From: Armillaria gallica
Lineage: Eukaryota; Basidiomycota; Agaricomycetes; Agaricales; Physalacriaceae
Direction of reading: 5' to 3'
Assembly (NCBI GenBank): GCA_037576215.1
Contig: JBANDB010000016.1
Span: 806,001 to 870,000 of the forward strand
Length of the DNA stretch: 64,000 nucleotides
Shown here: positions 22,109 through 36,049 of the stretch, in pieces
How positions within the stretch are numbered: position 1 is the stretch's first letter
Layout: the number at the start of each line of letters is the position of its first letter
Notes under the pieces: model-generated
Told to the model about the DNA's origin: nothing
Database searches by the model: none
What the model saw: only the letters and a program-made list of their open reading frames with translations
Translations under genes and position numbers: made by a program

Positions 22109-25100
22109 TCATACTCCGGCTTTCCAACTTGACGGTGGGGCCCTTCGGGGGCTATTACTACCGCTGCTGGGTCTAACGGGGTTCGCAGGCTGACTGACTG
22201 TCCGCGTCCTAGGGTTCGCCACACCCCTTCCACCACCACCACCACCACCAGCAACCACAGACGACCTCTGCGGAACAGGCGGAACCGGAGGCGCATATGC
22301 AGAGTCCCTCCCGCCCGTCCCCCGCTTACGCCGATCCCCAAACGACTCCCCATACACACTCTGGGACGAGCTCCATCGACCCCCGCCCCCGCCCCCACCT
22401 CTACCTCCGTACTCGCTCCGCGCTCCACCCCCGTACATAGACTGCGACGAAGGGAATATCATCGAACCAGCAGACGACCACCCACCGCCCATACCATACA
22501 TCGACGGGGCACCACCACCGTACACGCTCCCCCCGATAGCAGACGTGCGCTCCCACTCGTCGCCAGCGGCAGCCATAGCCTGCTGCGCTACAGCCATCTG
22601 GTAAGCTTGCTTGGCGTACATCATAGCTTGCTGATGCGCAGCGAAAAAGGCGGGATCGCCCGGAGGAGGCATCGGTCCCATGAACTGCGCAGGGCTTAGC
22701 ATCTGAGGGTTCATCGGCATTTGCGGCCATCCGTTCCAGCCAGGCGCAGGACCACCGAAGCCCATCTGCATAGGCATCGGACCACCCATCATCGGTCCCA
22801 TGGTATTCATCCGCGTAGAAGTTATCTGGTTGATAGGCGTATCATCTTCGTCATCGTCAACGATAGGTCCACGCCCATTGATAACATTGCCCAACTAAAA
22901 CAGAGATATATCAGTTACCCCACAAGCATCGAAACAGAAACATACCTCAATAGCAGCCTTCGCCTCATCTCTCCGTCGATCCCGTCTCCGCGTCTCGTCG
23001 TTCTCTGGCTTATTCTTGCCTTTAATAATAGGAACAGCAGGGTCCTCCTCGAAGCTGACACTCCGACGCTTGGCATGTCCTTTAGGACCCAAACCCAGCC
23101 CGCTAGCACCTCCGCTCCACTGCTCTCCCTTGGGCTCGCGTCCACTATTGCTCGTACTCCCACTCGCAATATCGCTTCCATCCCTCGGAGTCAACGGCGC
23201 ACGACCACTGCTCGAATCACCCGTAGAACTCGCCGGACTCTCTCGCGGCGTAGCAAAAGGCTTCCTAGGTACGGGGAACATGGCAACTTTCGGAGACGCA
23301 GGGATCGTCATCAACGGCTTCATCGAACTGCTCCGCTGCCGCGAATTATTACTAGTAGTAGCAGACGTAGGATTAAGGGTCGCCGACTTCGGTGCATTAG
23401 GCACGGGCACGCTCGCGGTTGTCGTGACCTTCGAAGGGACCGCACGAGGGGAAGGAGTAGCCTTTGCGGGAAGAGAAGCCTTTACAGGAGGAGAAGCCTT
23501 GACGGGAGGAGTACTCTTCGCAGGAAGATCTGAAGAAGACGTCGTAGGGCTGGGCGTAATGAGAACGCTGCTACGCTGTCGAGGTTGAGATACATCGAGA
23601 CCGCTAACACTGAGAGTACCCTTGTGTTGCTGCGGACGGGATGTGACGCTGAAAGATGGCACTGGCGTGCGACGAAGGATAGGAATCGGTGGTGAGATAG
23701 ACTCGGTAGGCGAAGCCGACCCCTTCCTCTTCCCCCTACCCTCTGTTTCATCATCGGAATCTTCTTCCTCCGACTCATCCTCGGTCGTCTCCCCATCGTC
23801 CGCCTTCTTCCCAGGAAAGCTCTTCTTCTTCCCAGGAAAAACCTTCTTGGTAAGCTTCTCGTCTTCCTCGTCTTCACTCTCACCCTGTTCCTGTTCCTCG
23901 CCGTTCTTACTAATCAGTCGGATTCCACCTCCAAGCATGCGTACTAGTTCATCCATGTTGTCCTCCGTGGATCTCGTCCGCATCGAGGGATTATCGCTCG
24001 ACGTCCGGCGGTGTCCAATTTGGCGGACTGTGCTTTGCAGGTTCGCTGACGGCGTGGGAGGATCTGCACGTAGCGTGGGTGTCGTCTGGACGCGGCTTGA
24101 AGATGCCGTACTGCGGGTAACAGAGGACGACGTGGCAGAACTCGAGGACGTAGCACTGCTCGCTGAACTCATCATTACCTTACCGAGACGTTCGTTCAGA
24201 CCCTCTCTAGCGGCGGATTCGGCTGTCCCTTTGCGAACGGGAATCTGTCTCTGCGGTACAACAGGTGAGGGCTCCGCGCTCAAAGTCCTAGCAGCTTTCA
24301 CTGGGGATCCTGGGGGAGAGACAAAACGCGTAGGAGGGGAAGTTGATGTGATGGGTGGTGTTGGTGGCGTCATAGACACGGGCGACGAGACCAGGGTTTT
24401 CCCAGGGGTAAATGCAGGGGAGGGAGCAGATGAATTGGGCCCAGACTCAAGGGGCCGGCGATTGGGACCCGTAAGGGTGCTAATGTCAATCAAAGGTTTG
24501 GCTGCGCGAGTAGAAGATTGCGAACGATTGGACTGGTGCGACAAGGAGCTACCTGGCCGTCGTGGTGGAATAAGGGAAGCGAGCGGCGCGTCGTCCTCTG
24601 AATCAGACGAATCAGAATCTTGAGAGACAACGATGCTACGACAAACTGTAGCCGGGGGATTAGATACAGAAGAAGCTTCACGTATGTGACGCGGCTGTCG
24701 TGAGGAGTCTGGCAGGTAGTCGCATTAGAGACACAAGCATGAATCAATGTCTGAAACCATACCTGGGCCAGGACTCGAATTGGCAATTAGACTAGCTCGT
24801 TGCGCTGGGGCACTGGGGGAGACTGCGCTTGTTGACAAGCTGGCACGCTTGCGAACATCTGGACTGGACACCGGCATGGTCGATATCCGGGGAGGAGGTA
24901 GTCTCGGAGGACGAGAATGAAGTTGAGACGTAGAAGCGGATCCGTGTCCAATTTCGGACTTTGTAGCTCTGGGTTTCCCACCTCCGGGAGCGGCTGCTTT
25001 CTTCTGTTGGGTAAGTGTACGTCTACGACCGAGGTTATTCTTGGCAGCTTGGTCGTCGTCAGAGTCAGCTTCAGACGAAGAGGCTGATTCATCTGAATCT

Positions 25101-26080
25101 GAATCATAAACGAGAGAGGAGAGTCTTCGACCATCGAGAGGATTACGGCTGACTGATCTTGACGCGATTCTAGCGTGTGGAGGTTGCTGCCGAGGACTAG
25201 GTGGAACCTTTGGCCGCCCTCTTCCTTGATCGAGCTGTGGCCCTGGACTGATTGACCTAAAGGAAGGCACAGGTGATCCAGCAGCACTTCTACGGGCCTG
25301 AGCTTCTCGAAAGGCAGCAACAGATATACGTTGTGAAGAATCAGAGGCAGTACTAACATTCCTCGGACGTGCTACCGGTACGGTCGGTGGCTGCAACGAG
25401 GCTGCGGAAGCCGTGGAACGTGCAGGTGATGGCGGACGGACATGGCGGAAGGACTTGAGATTAAAAGAAGATTCCGCGTCGAGTTGGGGAGAGAGTGGGG
25501 AAGAAGCGGCAGGTCTCGCCTTTTGCAAAACTGATTTCGCAGGCGTTGAGTTCTGAGATTTTGGCCAATTAAAGAAAGGACGTTTTGGCGATGAAGAGCC
25601 TGAATGAGGGGTGTCTGGTAAAGAGCGCGTGGAGAGGGCGCTGTGTGGATCACCGTAGGCAGCGAATACGGATCTCTTATTCGGTGGCAGTTCGAGGTGG
25701 CGAGGATCAGCCTCTGCATCCGACATCGCGCCACCGCTGAGCCTTCCTAGGTAGCCTGGCCGTACCGCATAGTCCGTCAAGTTGTCGACCGTCGAGGACG
25801 ATGCCGCCACCAACTTTTTCCGGCCAAAGGGTAGACGAAGCTTGCTCGAGGACGCTCCTGGCGATGGATACATATTCCTTGCTGCATCGCGAGGGTGAAG
25901 GTGGTCTCGCCCATTCGGACTTGAGGGCAACGACCTGTCCGTGTGTATGTACTCGGATGTGGGCGATGACAAGGCAGATTCGAGCTCCGAATTCACGCTG
26001 TTGATGCTGGGAGAGCCCTTCGTCACGTCGCCCTTCCTCAACGCCTTGTTTTTCCGCGAAAAAATTCCAAGCAGAGGCAT
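22109..26080 (-). CDS. Large intrinsically disordered Ser/Pro-rich protein
   Basis: Three exons, 26080-24763, 24708-22946 and 22894-22109, joined by 54 and 51 bp GT-AG introns with consistent phases; 1288 residues. The N-terminus MPLLGIFSRKNKALRKG is basic and followed by about 1000 residues of low-complexity Ser/Pro/Thr/Arg sequence with acidic serine patches (DSDSDESASSSEADSDDD; GESEDEEDEK). A basic, helix-prone patch (KNKPENDETRRRDRRRDE) lies just before exon 3. The C-terminal exon is Met/Pro/Gly-rich, including oligo-glycine runs of seven and eight residues. No globular domain recognised; many potential phosphosites. It could be a scaffold of the growth or polarity machinery, but that is a guess. 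The long plus-strand frames opposite it are artefacts of its codon bias. Confidence 0.75.
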
Positions 26081-26083
26081 AGC

Positions 26084-28194
26084 GGGTATCTGACGACTTC
26101 TGTGCCGCCGAGAATGGGAAAAAAGTCAGTAGGCGGAGACAATAAGGAAGCAAGGCGAGAGTACCGAAATCCGTTGTCCCAACACGCTCGTCGTCGCTGG
26201 CCACGATGGAAACCGGCTCTCCTGCCTGCAGAGTAATAGACAGCGCACAAAAACGTTGGTGAACGAAAGAAGGCCCAAGGGTCGAGACGTCTAGCACGGC
26301 ACGTGGTATCAGGCGGCACTTTATTTCCCCAAAAGGAGATCACTCTTTTTCCGGTTTCAGGTCTTCCGCACTCGTTTCCCTTGACACCGCCGTGAAAAGC
26401 GGTAAGTATACTGATTTATTATTTAACTGAAGATCTTCCTATTGCCTGTATATTTCCCTGGCCCCCTTCCCTCCCCCCCCTTCGTCCCATTCCCAAGCTC
26501 GGTGCCTCCCCTCTAGTCATATGCATCAGTTTCGTAAACACGTTCCAGCAGGAATGTGGGGCAGCCCGTTGCATTCCTCTCGTCTTCGAATTTTGCATCA
26601 CGACATCATACATGACGACTGATTTCGACGATTGTGTGGCCAAGCTCTGGGACTATGCGCCCTCTATCTGGTGGTGTCCTGCTTGATCACGATCGTGATA
26701 ATCTTTCTTCGGTGATGGTTGCTCGGACTTTTCGGATCGTTGCTGTGACGCCATGTTTAGAGAACGCACGCCACTAAACGGAGAGAATGAAGAATTAATA
26801 TTGGAGACGTCGACAGCTCAGCGATCCTTGTTTGTTCTCTACCCGTCACCTTCCGCAGCTAGGTACACAAAATTAACACAATAATGCGGCAATCTGTGGG
26901 AGGCGTCCTTGGCGATTCTCTGTCTTCTCCGATGACTCTCCGTCGTTTTTACGGTCGCCCTCGTTCTTGACTACCCTCGAATACAAGAGGCTATGCTATT
27001 TTCGATTGCTCGAATACCCCCCGATGATGCAGACCCGTCTGGCTTCTTCTCTCAATGCAGCACATAACCGAGCCTCGTATCACTCCTATGCTGTGATCGC
27101 CGGACTTCTCAGCGGGGACCCTTCTCCAGATCTGGGTGCCCTGCCCCGTATTTGTTTAGCCGGTGGCCAATGTCGATCGTTCATTGTAAAAGAGACATAA
27201 TCCACCGCCGCAAGCGTTGTCTTTCCCTTGCGTGGTAATGAAACACGTACAGCTTGAATCCGGGAGGGTACTCTTTCTGTCAGCGGAGTCTGCATCGCAT
27301 GTACCTCCTGGAGCGTCAGACGCACCGTGCTCACCGCGAATCGAAAAGGGGGCCTTCTATCGACAATCTCCGTTCTAGCGGCATTACGACGTGCAAATCT
27401 ACTGTGGCTCTCTTGGCTTGACTTTCAGGATCTGTGTTAGTTGGATCCGGAGAAGTTGCAGATTCTGTCATACGAAGATACGTGGATACCGGGTACAACC
27501 ATCGGAAGTTAGTGAACTCCTGAGAGTATCTTGACAGGTTTCATGTTGTGGGGGCGGTACCGGTGTAATAGAGCTTCCGCTTTTTTACTTCCGACATACC
27601 AACGTAAAAGATGAACGTCGGGGAACGTCGTGGAACGAGGAACTACAACATTGAGGGATCATTGTCAAAACTTCTCAATGAACATGTTGTAGGCTATTCC
27701 TGCGTCAAATCATTCCGGGTGTCCGATAATGTCAGCCTAAAGGAAATTGGATGGAACTGGTTAGAAGAAGCTCGAGTAGAGCGGCTCGAATTATTATACG
27801 ACCCACTGGCGTGGGAATAGTATGCCAAAAATAGTAGCTCTATTGCCATTTAAGGATTGCATAGCCACATGACAAGAAGGATGACGAGCGAGCTCATCAA
27901 CGAGACGTTTGATGATGCATGCATATGACCGACAATTCTAAAATTGAGGCGCAGGCGTTGCCTTTCTCTTACTGGCACCTTTTTTTACGCTTACATCGGA
28001 CCCACTTATAGCTAGCCTGTGCCCTGGGATATATTCGATCTTAGCGTTGTAAGTATATACAAACAAAATATACGACCCTTGAGCTCGTTGCCGTCGGGTT
28101 CAGAGGAACAATAAAAGTGAGATACTACAGGTCCATGGCATGGTGATGTCCATAATCGCGAAAACATGACCGAGTCCATGAGATGGTTCTTTCG
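26084..28194. other. Long intergenic region, no convincing gene
   Basis: Two kilobases between the disordered-protein gene and the gene ending at 28195. It contains the 5' leader of the former (to about 26350) and several short frames (26419-26643 minus, 26967-27200 plus, 27611-27820 plus) with no motif, splice chain or paralog. A C/T-rich tract lies at 26460-26480. Confidence 0.4.
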
Positions 28195-29800
28195 TTATAC
28201 TTCAGGCTGCGGCATCACAACTTGAGACTCAAGAACCTCCTTTGGCAACGCAAACCCGCCTTTGTATCTTAAAAAACGTCTCTGATCTTTCGCCAAAGGT
28301 ACGGCACCCTGCTCGTGTAGCATATCTACCTCGAAATTTTGAAACGCCACTACCCGCGTCTCGTGGGCTCCTGGAGAGCCCAAGCAAAGTACAGAGCCCG
28401 TGACATCGTTTTCGTTGCTTGATCTCCACAGAAGGGAGCGAGAAATGTCGCTGGCGTCAGAGTTGGGCTCCCAAGTGTACTGCGTGCCTAACACCTGTAC
28501 CGGAATCATGTCTTCTAAACGATAACTTGCCACGAAGAGTGGGCAGCCAGGCCGAAGCACCGCGTCGAAAGTGGGCTCAAAGCCAGTGATGACGGGCAAC
28601 CCTGGGGGAAGAGTGGGTGCAGGTAGTGCGTCATCTGTGATCAGCGACAGGTCGTGTCGATATCCAAAAGGATAGAGAAACGCTAGGGAAGGTGAGTCGT
28701 AGCATTTGGTTATTTTCCCGACCTGTGGTTTTGAACTGTTGAGAGCATGCTTAGGGAAAAGTACGCGATATGAAGCTTGCCTTTTGACCTCCTGCGTACA
28801 CCTCCTTTCCTAGTGGAGATGTACTTCCGACTAATCGAGTGAGTGCCCAAGATACGGATGGCCAACTACATACTGCACGGCAAGTCTGTGTTGACGCGAC
28901 GTGAAACTTGATCATCAAAAGTATGTCGCGTGTTAAGTCGAATAGTATCTGTTGCACTGGGACACCTTTAAGTGAAGAGTGCATAGACATTCCGCGTGGG
29001 GTGTAAACGAAGGAATGAGTATTAGTTGTTATCGCATCCGATACAATGTTCTTGTCTTCCCCAAATCGGCCTCGAATGCGAAGCCCAGTCGACCCAATTT
29101 GGTTTGTACCACTGTTCCGAGTTCCATTCTTCAACGCAGAAGGCGTCCTGTCAACGAAAGGTTCATAATTCTGGACGCATTCGATTTGGGCGCGCAATCC
29201 TCCTATCTCCGTCGACCATCCAGATGTTATTTTGACCTTACCAATGTCCTCCCACTGGTGTAAGAGGAGACCGATGGCGCCGCACACGTACATTCGCACT
29301 CCGATTATGCTGGGCCACTGTTTTCTGATGACAGATATGTCGTCGTCTGATAGCGGGACACGAGGATTCAGAGTAATTCGTACTAGTGGATCGTCTATGG
29401 GACGATAATGACCTGAGAGTAAGGCTAGCTGGCCCGTCTCCGGCGGGACGTGTTCGAAAGGATGGACCTCTTGGCCTGCGACGAAGAGATTTTCCAGCAA
29501 GAATGCGTTTCTTCGAGCAAATGTAGGGTGAACGATCCAAACAGACTCCCTGAGACTCGATGGATTGCAGTAGACGAAAACCAAGTCTGCGTCTTCGAAG
29601 GCAGGATGATAACTCCTGACGTACCGTACGTTTTCCTCCGTAACGTGTTGGATATTTTGAGCAATATATCGTTTGGTTTCATCAGCTTTCTCAGGAAGAC
29701 CTGTACAAATACGAATATTTTTAACTCGAACCCGTAAAATTCAACTCTTACGAGGGATCAATGGCCAGTCATTGGTGAGATAGGAGCCGCTCCTAAACAT
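28195..29800 (-). CDS. Hypothetical protein, 498 residues
   Basis: Three exons, 29800-29752, 29700-28781 and 28722-28195. The start MFRSGSYLTNDWPLIPRLPE on a short first exon is supported by a good GTAAGA donor and by unbroken frame upstream of the second exon. The second intron has a GC donor in strong context (AAAG, then GCAAGC), and frame is kept only if it is used. Features: many hydrophobic and aromatic residues, a conserved-looking stretch GRFGEDKNIVSDAITTNTHSF, and no signal peptide or membrane segment. I have a vague recollection of DAITT-type motifs in unannotated agaricomycete proteins but cannot name a family. The 3' end converges with nothing nearby; the 5' end is 357 bp from the divergent chitin synthase gene. 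Confidence 0.65.
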
Positions 29801-30156
29801 AACTTAGTAGTGGTGGTTGGTGGGTGGTGGTAAGCTGTAGGGTTCAGCTGTCTTTGATTTGGCCCAAAGATGGGGAAGCCGATCATACCGATGCTTCCAA
29901 GTTCGAAAGTTCGGCCCGGGGTGTACTCACTCGGCTGTCGTGATGGGAAGATTCCTTTTTGGTACAATTTTACCGGCCAAAAAACTACGAGTAAATTTTA
30001 TACAAACATTGCCACATTGAGACACTCCAGAGTCCTCGTCGTCTCCGTCATTTGTCCCTGTGTCAGACCTTCACCGCCCTGCTGTGGCACACTCGCTCAA
30101 CGCACCCCGCTCATTGTCTCACACAGCCTGCTCGAGGCTAGAATTAACCCTCGAGC
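29801..30156. promoter_or_regulatory. Divergent upstream region of hypothetical gene and chitin synthase
   Basis: 356 bp between two divergent starts. The right half is pyrimidine-rich (CTCGTCGTCTCCGTC), a common feature of fungal promoters near the transcription start. No specific site recognised. Confidence 0.35.
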
Positions 30157-33100
30157 ATGGAATTCCCCACTCAACGACGACCGCCACGCTCAGCTCGTCC
30201 TGGCCAACACAACTCCCAGGATCAACCACAGCGACCACAGTTCTTGCCCTCGGAAGGCTCTAGAGGCAATGTGTCCTTTCAAAATGTAGAGCAAGGTGAT
30301 CGCCATGGCCCACTTGACCAGCAGCGCCAGCGTACGATCCCATCGGCATACCAGAACAACCAGCTTTCGCCGGACGCAGAATCATTGGACTACGGTATGG
30401 ACCCGGCGAGGGTGGGAAGGAAAAAGAGCCTGGTGAGACCTGACCGTGAAAAGATAGAGCCTGGTCACCGACAGTGGCATTACCGAAGCCATGTCGCCCA
30501 GCTAGAAGAAGAGGGGACCGGCAGGGTGGGTGTTATACCCTCAAGTGAGTGTAAAAATTCTCAAGTCCTTCCTATGTCTCAACATTCTTGGATCAGCAAC
30601 GGGAAATTACCCTCAGGCAAATCTGCGCAGAGGCAAGTCGATTCTTGGTCGCGACGAGGATGTGCACGAGTCGGGACTTTCCCTGTTCAAACGCGGCACG
30701 ACGCTGCGTCGGAAACGACAGGTCACCTCGCCTTCACAGTCGCCGATGCTCCCTCAAGAAAAGAAAAAATCAGGATGCCTAGGCGACTTTGCACCGGGGC
30801 CCAAGGGTCCATGGATGGTGTACTGCTACTTGTTGACTTGCTACATCCCTACTCCTCTGATGCGAGGCTGCGGTCCGTCTCTCTCCATCTACATATGATT
30901 ATGTTCTCACTCAGTAATTAGGTCTGCGGAGTCCTGAACAACAACGCGCATGGCGGGAAAAGATGGGATTGATCAGTATTATCATGATCCTCATGGCAGG
31001 TGTTGGTTACCTGACGTTCGGGTTTACCGAATCCGTCTGCGGGACACCGGCAAATCGATACCACGGTGGTGCCATCGGAGACTCGTTTATCGGCAAGGGC
31101 TCCATCACCATCCACGGCTATGATTACGATGTTTCCAGGTTCAAGCATCCCGCAGTGGGCACCTTCAACGGCCAGACAAACATCCTTGACGACACTCCAG
31201 GCCTAGCGGGTAACGATGCGTCGTTCTTGTTCCAGGTCACAAACGAGAAGTGTCTCGGGATCATCACCAAGGCATCCTCATCTAGCATCACCGGGAGCGG
31301 CAACAACCTTGACTGGTATTTCCCTTGCAACATTTTCAACCAGGACGGCTCCTCGGGTGTCAATCTCACTGCGTACGAGACATCGACAAGTTGTCATGTG
31401 AATTCGACTGCTCGTTCGCAGTTCAAGTCATTGTCTCCCCAGGGCGAAGTCTATTTCACGTGGGCTGATGTTCGCAGTGGCAGCCGAAATCTTGCGGTAT
31501 ACGAACAGTGAGCTACCTTTACGTACGGCATGATGCCGTTACTGAATAGTCAACTAGGAGTGTCCTTGATCTCAACCTTCTCAACTGGCTTAGCGGGGCT
31601 CAAGTACAATACCCGTCGCTTTTCAACGAAATGAAGACTCCCAACGGTACATATAACGGCCGGGATCTCACCATGATGTTCATGCGCACCAAGCAAGAGG
31701 ATATCGGTCACTGCTTACAAGATCTAGTAACCGTTGGCTTTATTGATACCAACACCATCGGTTGTGTTGCATCCGACGTCGTTCTCTACCTTTCGCTCAT
31801 TTTCATCGTGGGAGTCGTCGCCATTCGTTTCGGCATGGCTGTGTTGTTCCAGTGGTTCTTCTCGTGGAGGTTGGGTAACTTCCCGCGGGAAACATATGAA
31901 CAGCGCATGCAACGATCACAGGAAATCGAAAACTGGACTAATGATATCTATCGGGCTGCACCCAGCGAGTATAGACCTAACGTCAGCAAGCATGGTCTTC
32001 GGGGCAACAAGAAGGGCTTCTTGCCCAATACCTCGCGGTTCACACCTGCCGAGAATACGCTCAAGGGTGGTGGCCGACCTACGACGGCGTATGGTATGCT
32101 GGATTCCTCGTCGGCGTCGAATTACAAGAGGTCGGTGTATGCGCCATCTGTGAAAGGCTTCGGCAAATCTCAGCCGGATCCCCCGAGCTATCGGCAATCG
32201 AAGAGCGTGGTCTCTTTGGGTGACCGTGGCACGTTCGTCGAGAGCCCGTGTCCATTCCCACTGCATAACGTCGTTCCACAGCCCCCACATGATTACGAAC
32301 CGTTCAATTTCCCTCTAGCGCATACCATATGTCTGGTTACGGCTTACTCGGAGTCCGTAGAGGGTCTACGGACAACCCTGGATTCTTTGGCGACGACGGA
32401 CTATCCGAATAGTCATAAGCTCATTTTGGTCATCGCTGATGGGATGGTCAAGGGTGATGGGAATGATAAAACAACTCCGGAAATTTGTTTGTCTATGATG
32501 AAGGAACTTGTCATCCCAGCGGAAGATGTCGAGCCGCATTCCTATGTCGCTATCGCTGATGGACACAAGAAGCATAACATGGCCAAGGTGTATGCTGGGT
32601 TCTACGATTATGATAATGCGACGATCGAGAGGTCGAAGCAGCAGCGGGTCCCAATGGTTCTGGTCGCCAAATGCGGTAATCCTTTGGAGGCCAACGAAGC
32701 CAAACCTGGTAATCGTGGAAAGCGGGACAGTCAGATCGTGTTGATGGCGTTCATGCAGAAGGTTATGTTTGATGAACGGATGACCACCTTTGAGTATGAG
32801 TTCTTCAACTCAATTTGGAGGGTAACGGGTGTCAGTCCTGATCGATATGAGCTTGTGCTGTGTGTCGACGCAGATACGAAGGTCTTCCCGGATTCGTTGA
32901 CGCGTATGGTATCTTGTATGGTTTGCGACGAGGAGATTATGGGCTTGTGCGGCGAGACCAAGATTGCGAACAAGGCCGAGACCTTTGTGACTATGATGCA
33001 AGGTATATCTTAGTTCTCATCTTTTATTCCATTATGATGGCTGATTGCCTTTTTGTTTTAGTGTTCGAGTACTACATTTCTCACCATTTGACAAAGGCTT

Positions 33101-34703
33101 TCGAGTCTATGTTTGGTGGTGTCACTTGTCTTCCGGGTTGTTTCAGTATGTACAGGATCAAGGCTCCCAAAGGCGATTCAGGCTATTGGGTGCCGATCCT
33201 GGCTAATCCGGATATCGTGGAGCATTACTCGGAGAACGTTGTCGACACGCTGCACAAGAAGAATCTCCTACTTTTGGGAGAGGATCGGTATCTTACGACG
33301 CTTATGCTCAAGACTTTCCCCAAGCGTAAAAACATGTTCTGTCCCCAGGCGGTCTGCAAGACCGTGGTCCCCGATACCTTCCGCATTCTGCTCTCACAGC
33401 GTCGTCGATGGATCAACTCGACAATTCACAACTTGTTTGAGTTGGTTTTGGTCCGAGATTTGTGCGGTACATTCTGTTTCTCGATGCAGTTTGTCGTTGG
33501 TATGGAGCTAGCCGGTACCCTTGTGCTCCCCGCTGCCATCGCATTCACGCTCTATCTCATCATTGTGTCCATCATCCCAGGAGGCACGAATACAACCATT
33601 CCCCTTATTCTACTCGCCATCGTGCTCGGTCTTCCTGGTCTTCTGATCGTCGTCACATCCCGCAAGGTCGCGTACATCGGTTGGATGTTAGTATACCTCC
33701 TATCTTTGCCCGTCTGGAACGGAATTCTCCCCGCGTATGCTTTTTGGCATTTCGACGACTTCTCTTGGGGTCAGACCCGAAAAGTCGCGGGTGATAAAAC
33801 GGGTGCTCATGGAGATAAAGAAGGAGAGTTTGATTCGACGCACATCGTGATGAAGAGATGGGCCGAATTTGAGCGGGAGCGTCGATGGAAGAGTGGTACA
33901 CAATCGAGGGACTCTACGTATGAGAAGAGGTATGCTTAATGTTTTCTTCCGCCAGGGTGTTTGCTGATTCTTTTTGCAGAACGGAGAGCAATCGATACTC
34001 TCTTGCTTCGAATTCGGACACCTTCCATCCTCCCTCTGCGGCATATGACACGAGCACTGTGGAATCTGCCGCTCTCTCCCCACGGCAACGTCATGATAGT
34101 AATGCCCTCCTCATGCTTCCTGCTCCCCTCGCTGTAAATCGCGCGCCAATGTCATCTGCATCGTCAGTCGGAATGTCACGATCTAGTGAAGACATCTACT
34201 CAGACACGGGAGGTTCAGGATCCAATCTTCGGCTTGTTCCCAGTCCCCAATCTGTCGACCAATACAGTGATTCATACGAGTCAAGCAATAATACTTCCGC
34301 AGGAATCAACACTAAGCGCTATACCACACCACCACCACCTCCGCCCGAGTCACGTTATGAATCTCCTGTTCCTCGACAAGCAATGCAGGGTATGAATAAC
34401 CGGAGCAATACCTCATCAGCGGAAGGAAGTAGCGCCAATCCATTTTATACCCAGACGACGTCTCCTATATCCTATGATGATCACTATTCACCAGTGGAGT
34501 CAGACCGGAACGCAGGTCGTGGCGGAGTGCGACTGACTGACAGCGGGCCTGTCCCTGGCCCAGAAGGTGTTCGTCGTGTGGCAAGACCCGTTGGCCGACG
34601 GCCCTCCTCTCAAGCGCCTCAGAACCGGTATTCACGAAACTCCACGGTGTTCAGTCTCCCACCTGGGGCTGCGGCTCCTCAGCACAATTATGGGAACAAT
34701 TAA
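30157..34703 (+). CDS. Chitin synthase, class IV type
   Basis: Six exons: 30157-30544, 30597-30872, 30922-31507, 31558-33002, 33062-33929, 33980-34703; 1428 residues, all introns GT-AG with consistent phase. The protein polymerises UDP-GlcNAc into chitin at the plasma membrane. Order: disordered N-terminus; two membrane segments ([37 protein letters not shown]) around an exposed region; a third ([20 protein letters not shown]); then the glycosyltransferase domain with [10 protein letters not shown], the EDR triad ([11 protein letters not shown]) and the processivity/catalytic signature [12 protein letters not shown]. Several terminal membrane segments follow, with SWG ([12 protein letters not shown]). 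The class IV assignment (Chs3-like, no myosin head) rests on this layout and on the wording around EDRYLTT. Exon 6 adds a 240-residue Ser/Pro tail after an intron; reading through that intron would stop at 33939. Confidence 0.93.
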
Positions 34704-36049
34704 CGCACCTATATCCTTGGCTTCTTTCATACGGACGTACTTTTTTCCTATCGTTTTCAGGATGTTTCTTTTGTTTTAAGTGACGACTTTTTTCTCTCTT
34801 GTGGACGCGATTCTTGCATGCTTATGATACCTGACGTCTTTCCATCATCATCGTTCCCTCTCCATAGCGTACATGTAATAACTGAATGACTTTCTTTCTT
34901 AAGAAACATTGTAGAACTCCGCAATTTAATGGCAGCGAGCTTAAGATTACGGGATGGCGGTCAGGGTTGGGGTGATGGGTCGAGGGTATGCTTTTTTGTG
35001 TCTTCCTTCAATTCAGTTGCTCGCCTTCTCAACATCAATCCTGAAGGCCAGATTTGATAAAAGGTTCTCGTTATTTATGTAAGATTGTTGGACTTGAAGA
35101 CTAGTTTCATTTTTCAGATCAGGCATGGCAAATTCGTTTTGTAGTTCGTAAGTACTGTGGACATGTGGTCCGTACTTATCCTTGGAAGATTAGCCACTAC
35201 CTTCCAAATGTCGTGAAATGGTCAGAGAGAATAATGCATTGCACTGGCAGAGCAGTCTTCGAAAGGTGGCCGAGATGCAAGGGCGAAATCTCGTCAAATT
35301 AGAACAGCTCCGGAGACAATCATTTCACCGCCGGAAGCTCTGAGATCAGTGTACATTGTATTTCTCGTTGTTCATCATGCCTTAGGCCACGCGTCCGATT
35401 TGTTTGAACTCCCTCCGTCTAGACCCCGGCGACCAGTAGCAAAACCGGAGGTAGACATGAACCGTTTTTATTTCTCGCAAGATCAGTGAATCAATTAATG
35501 AAATTACAGCGTACTGGTAGTGATATATGTTCATTAAGCTGGCAGAAAAAAACGACGCGGTCAGAAAAATATTAATTCATTTGTACATTGTGATCGTCCA
35601 CCGAGATCGACATTGAACGTAACATAGGTGCATTTTATGAAAGATCTGATCGACAGTCACCATCGTGAGCTTCAGAATCCTCCCACCGACAAGGTATACT
35701 GTCGTCTGTGTAGGTGAGACTACAAAATCCCCTTCAAAAGACTTGAAAATATTGTACACATCCTTACTAATTTCTTGTGGGAAAAACTTGGGGTACCATT
35801 TTTTCGACGTAAGTCGTCATCCCGTTTCCGTTTCCGAGCTCAATTCTTCCCTGCAAATTACCGCTTAGACTGTAGGCCGTATCTTAAGTCTTGAAGCTTT
35901 GGAAGCTTGACGCCTTACTGTAACCGCTCGACCGTCCTATCGGAACATCGGGCCGTAGATTGGCTTCCAAAAGAATCAAATGCAAACAAAGGCACGTTGT
36001 TTCCGTCTCCACCAGGAATTCACTCTCTCTGCCGTCTCAACGTTCCACA
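34704..36049. other. Intergenic region, no gene seen
   Basis: 3' flank of chitin synthase (T-rich to about 34920) and upstream region of the Whi2-like gene. Short frames only. No RNA or repeat recognised. Confidence 0.5.

Noticed and set aside
22721..24623. Long plus-strand frames (270 and 333 codons)
   Set aside because: They lie opposite the disordered Ser/Pro-rich gene. Biased codons of that gene keep the antisense frame open; no start context, splice chain or motif.
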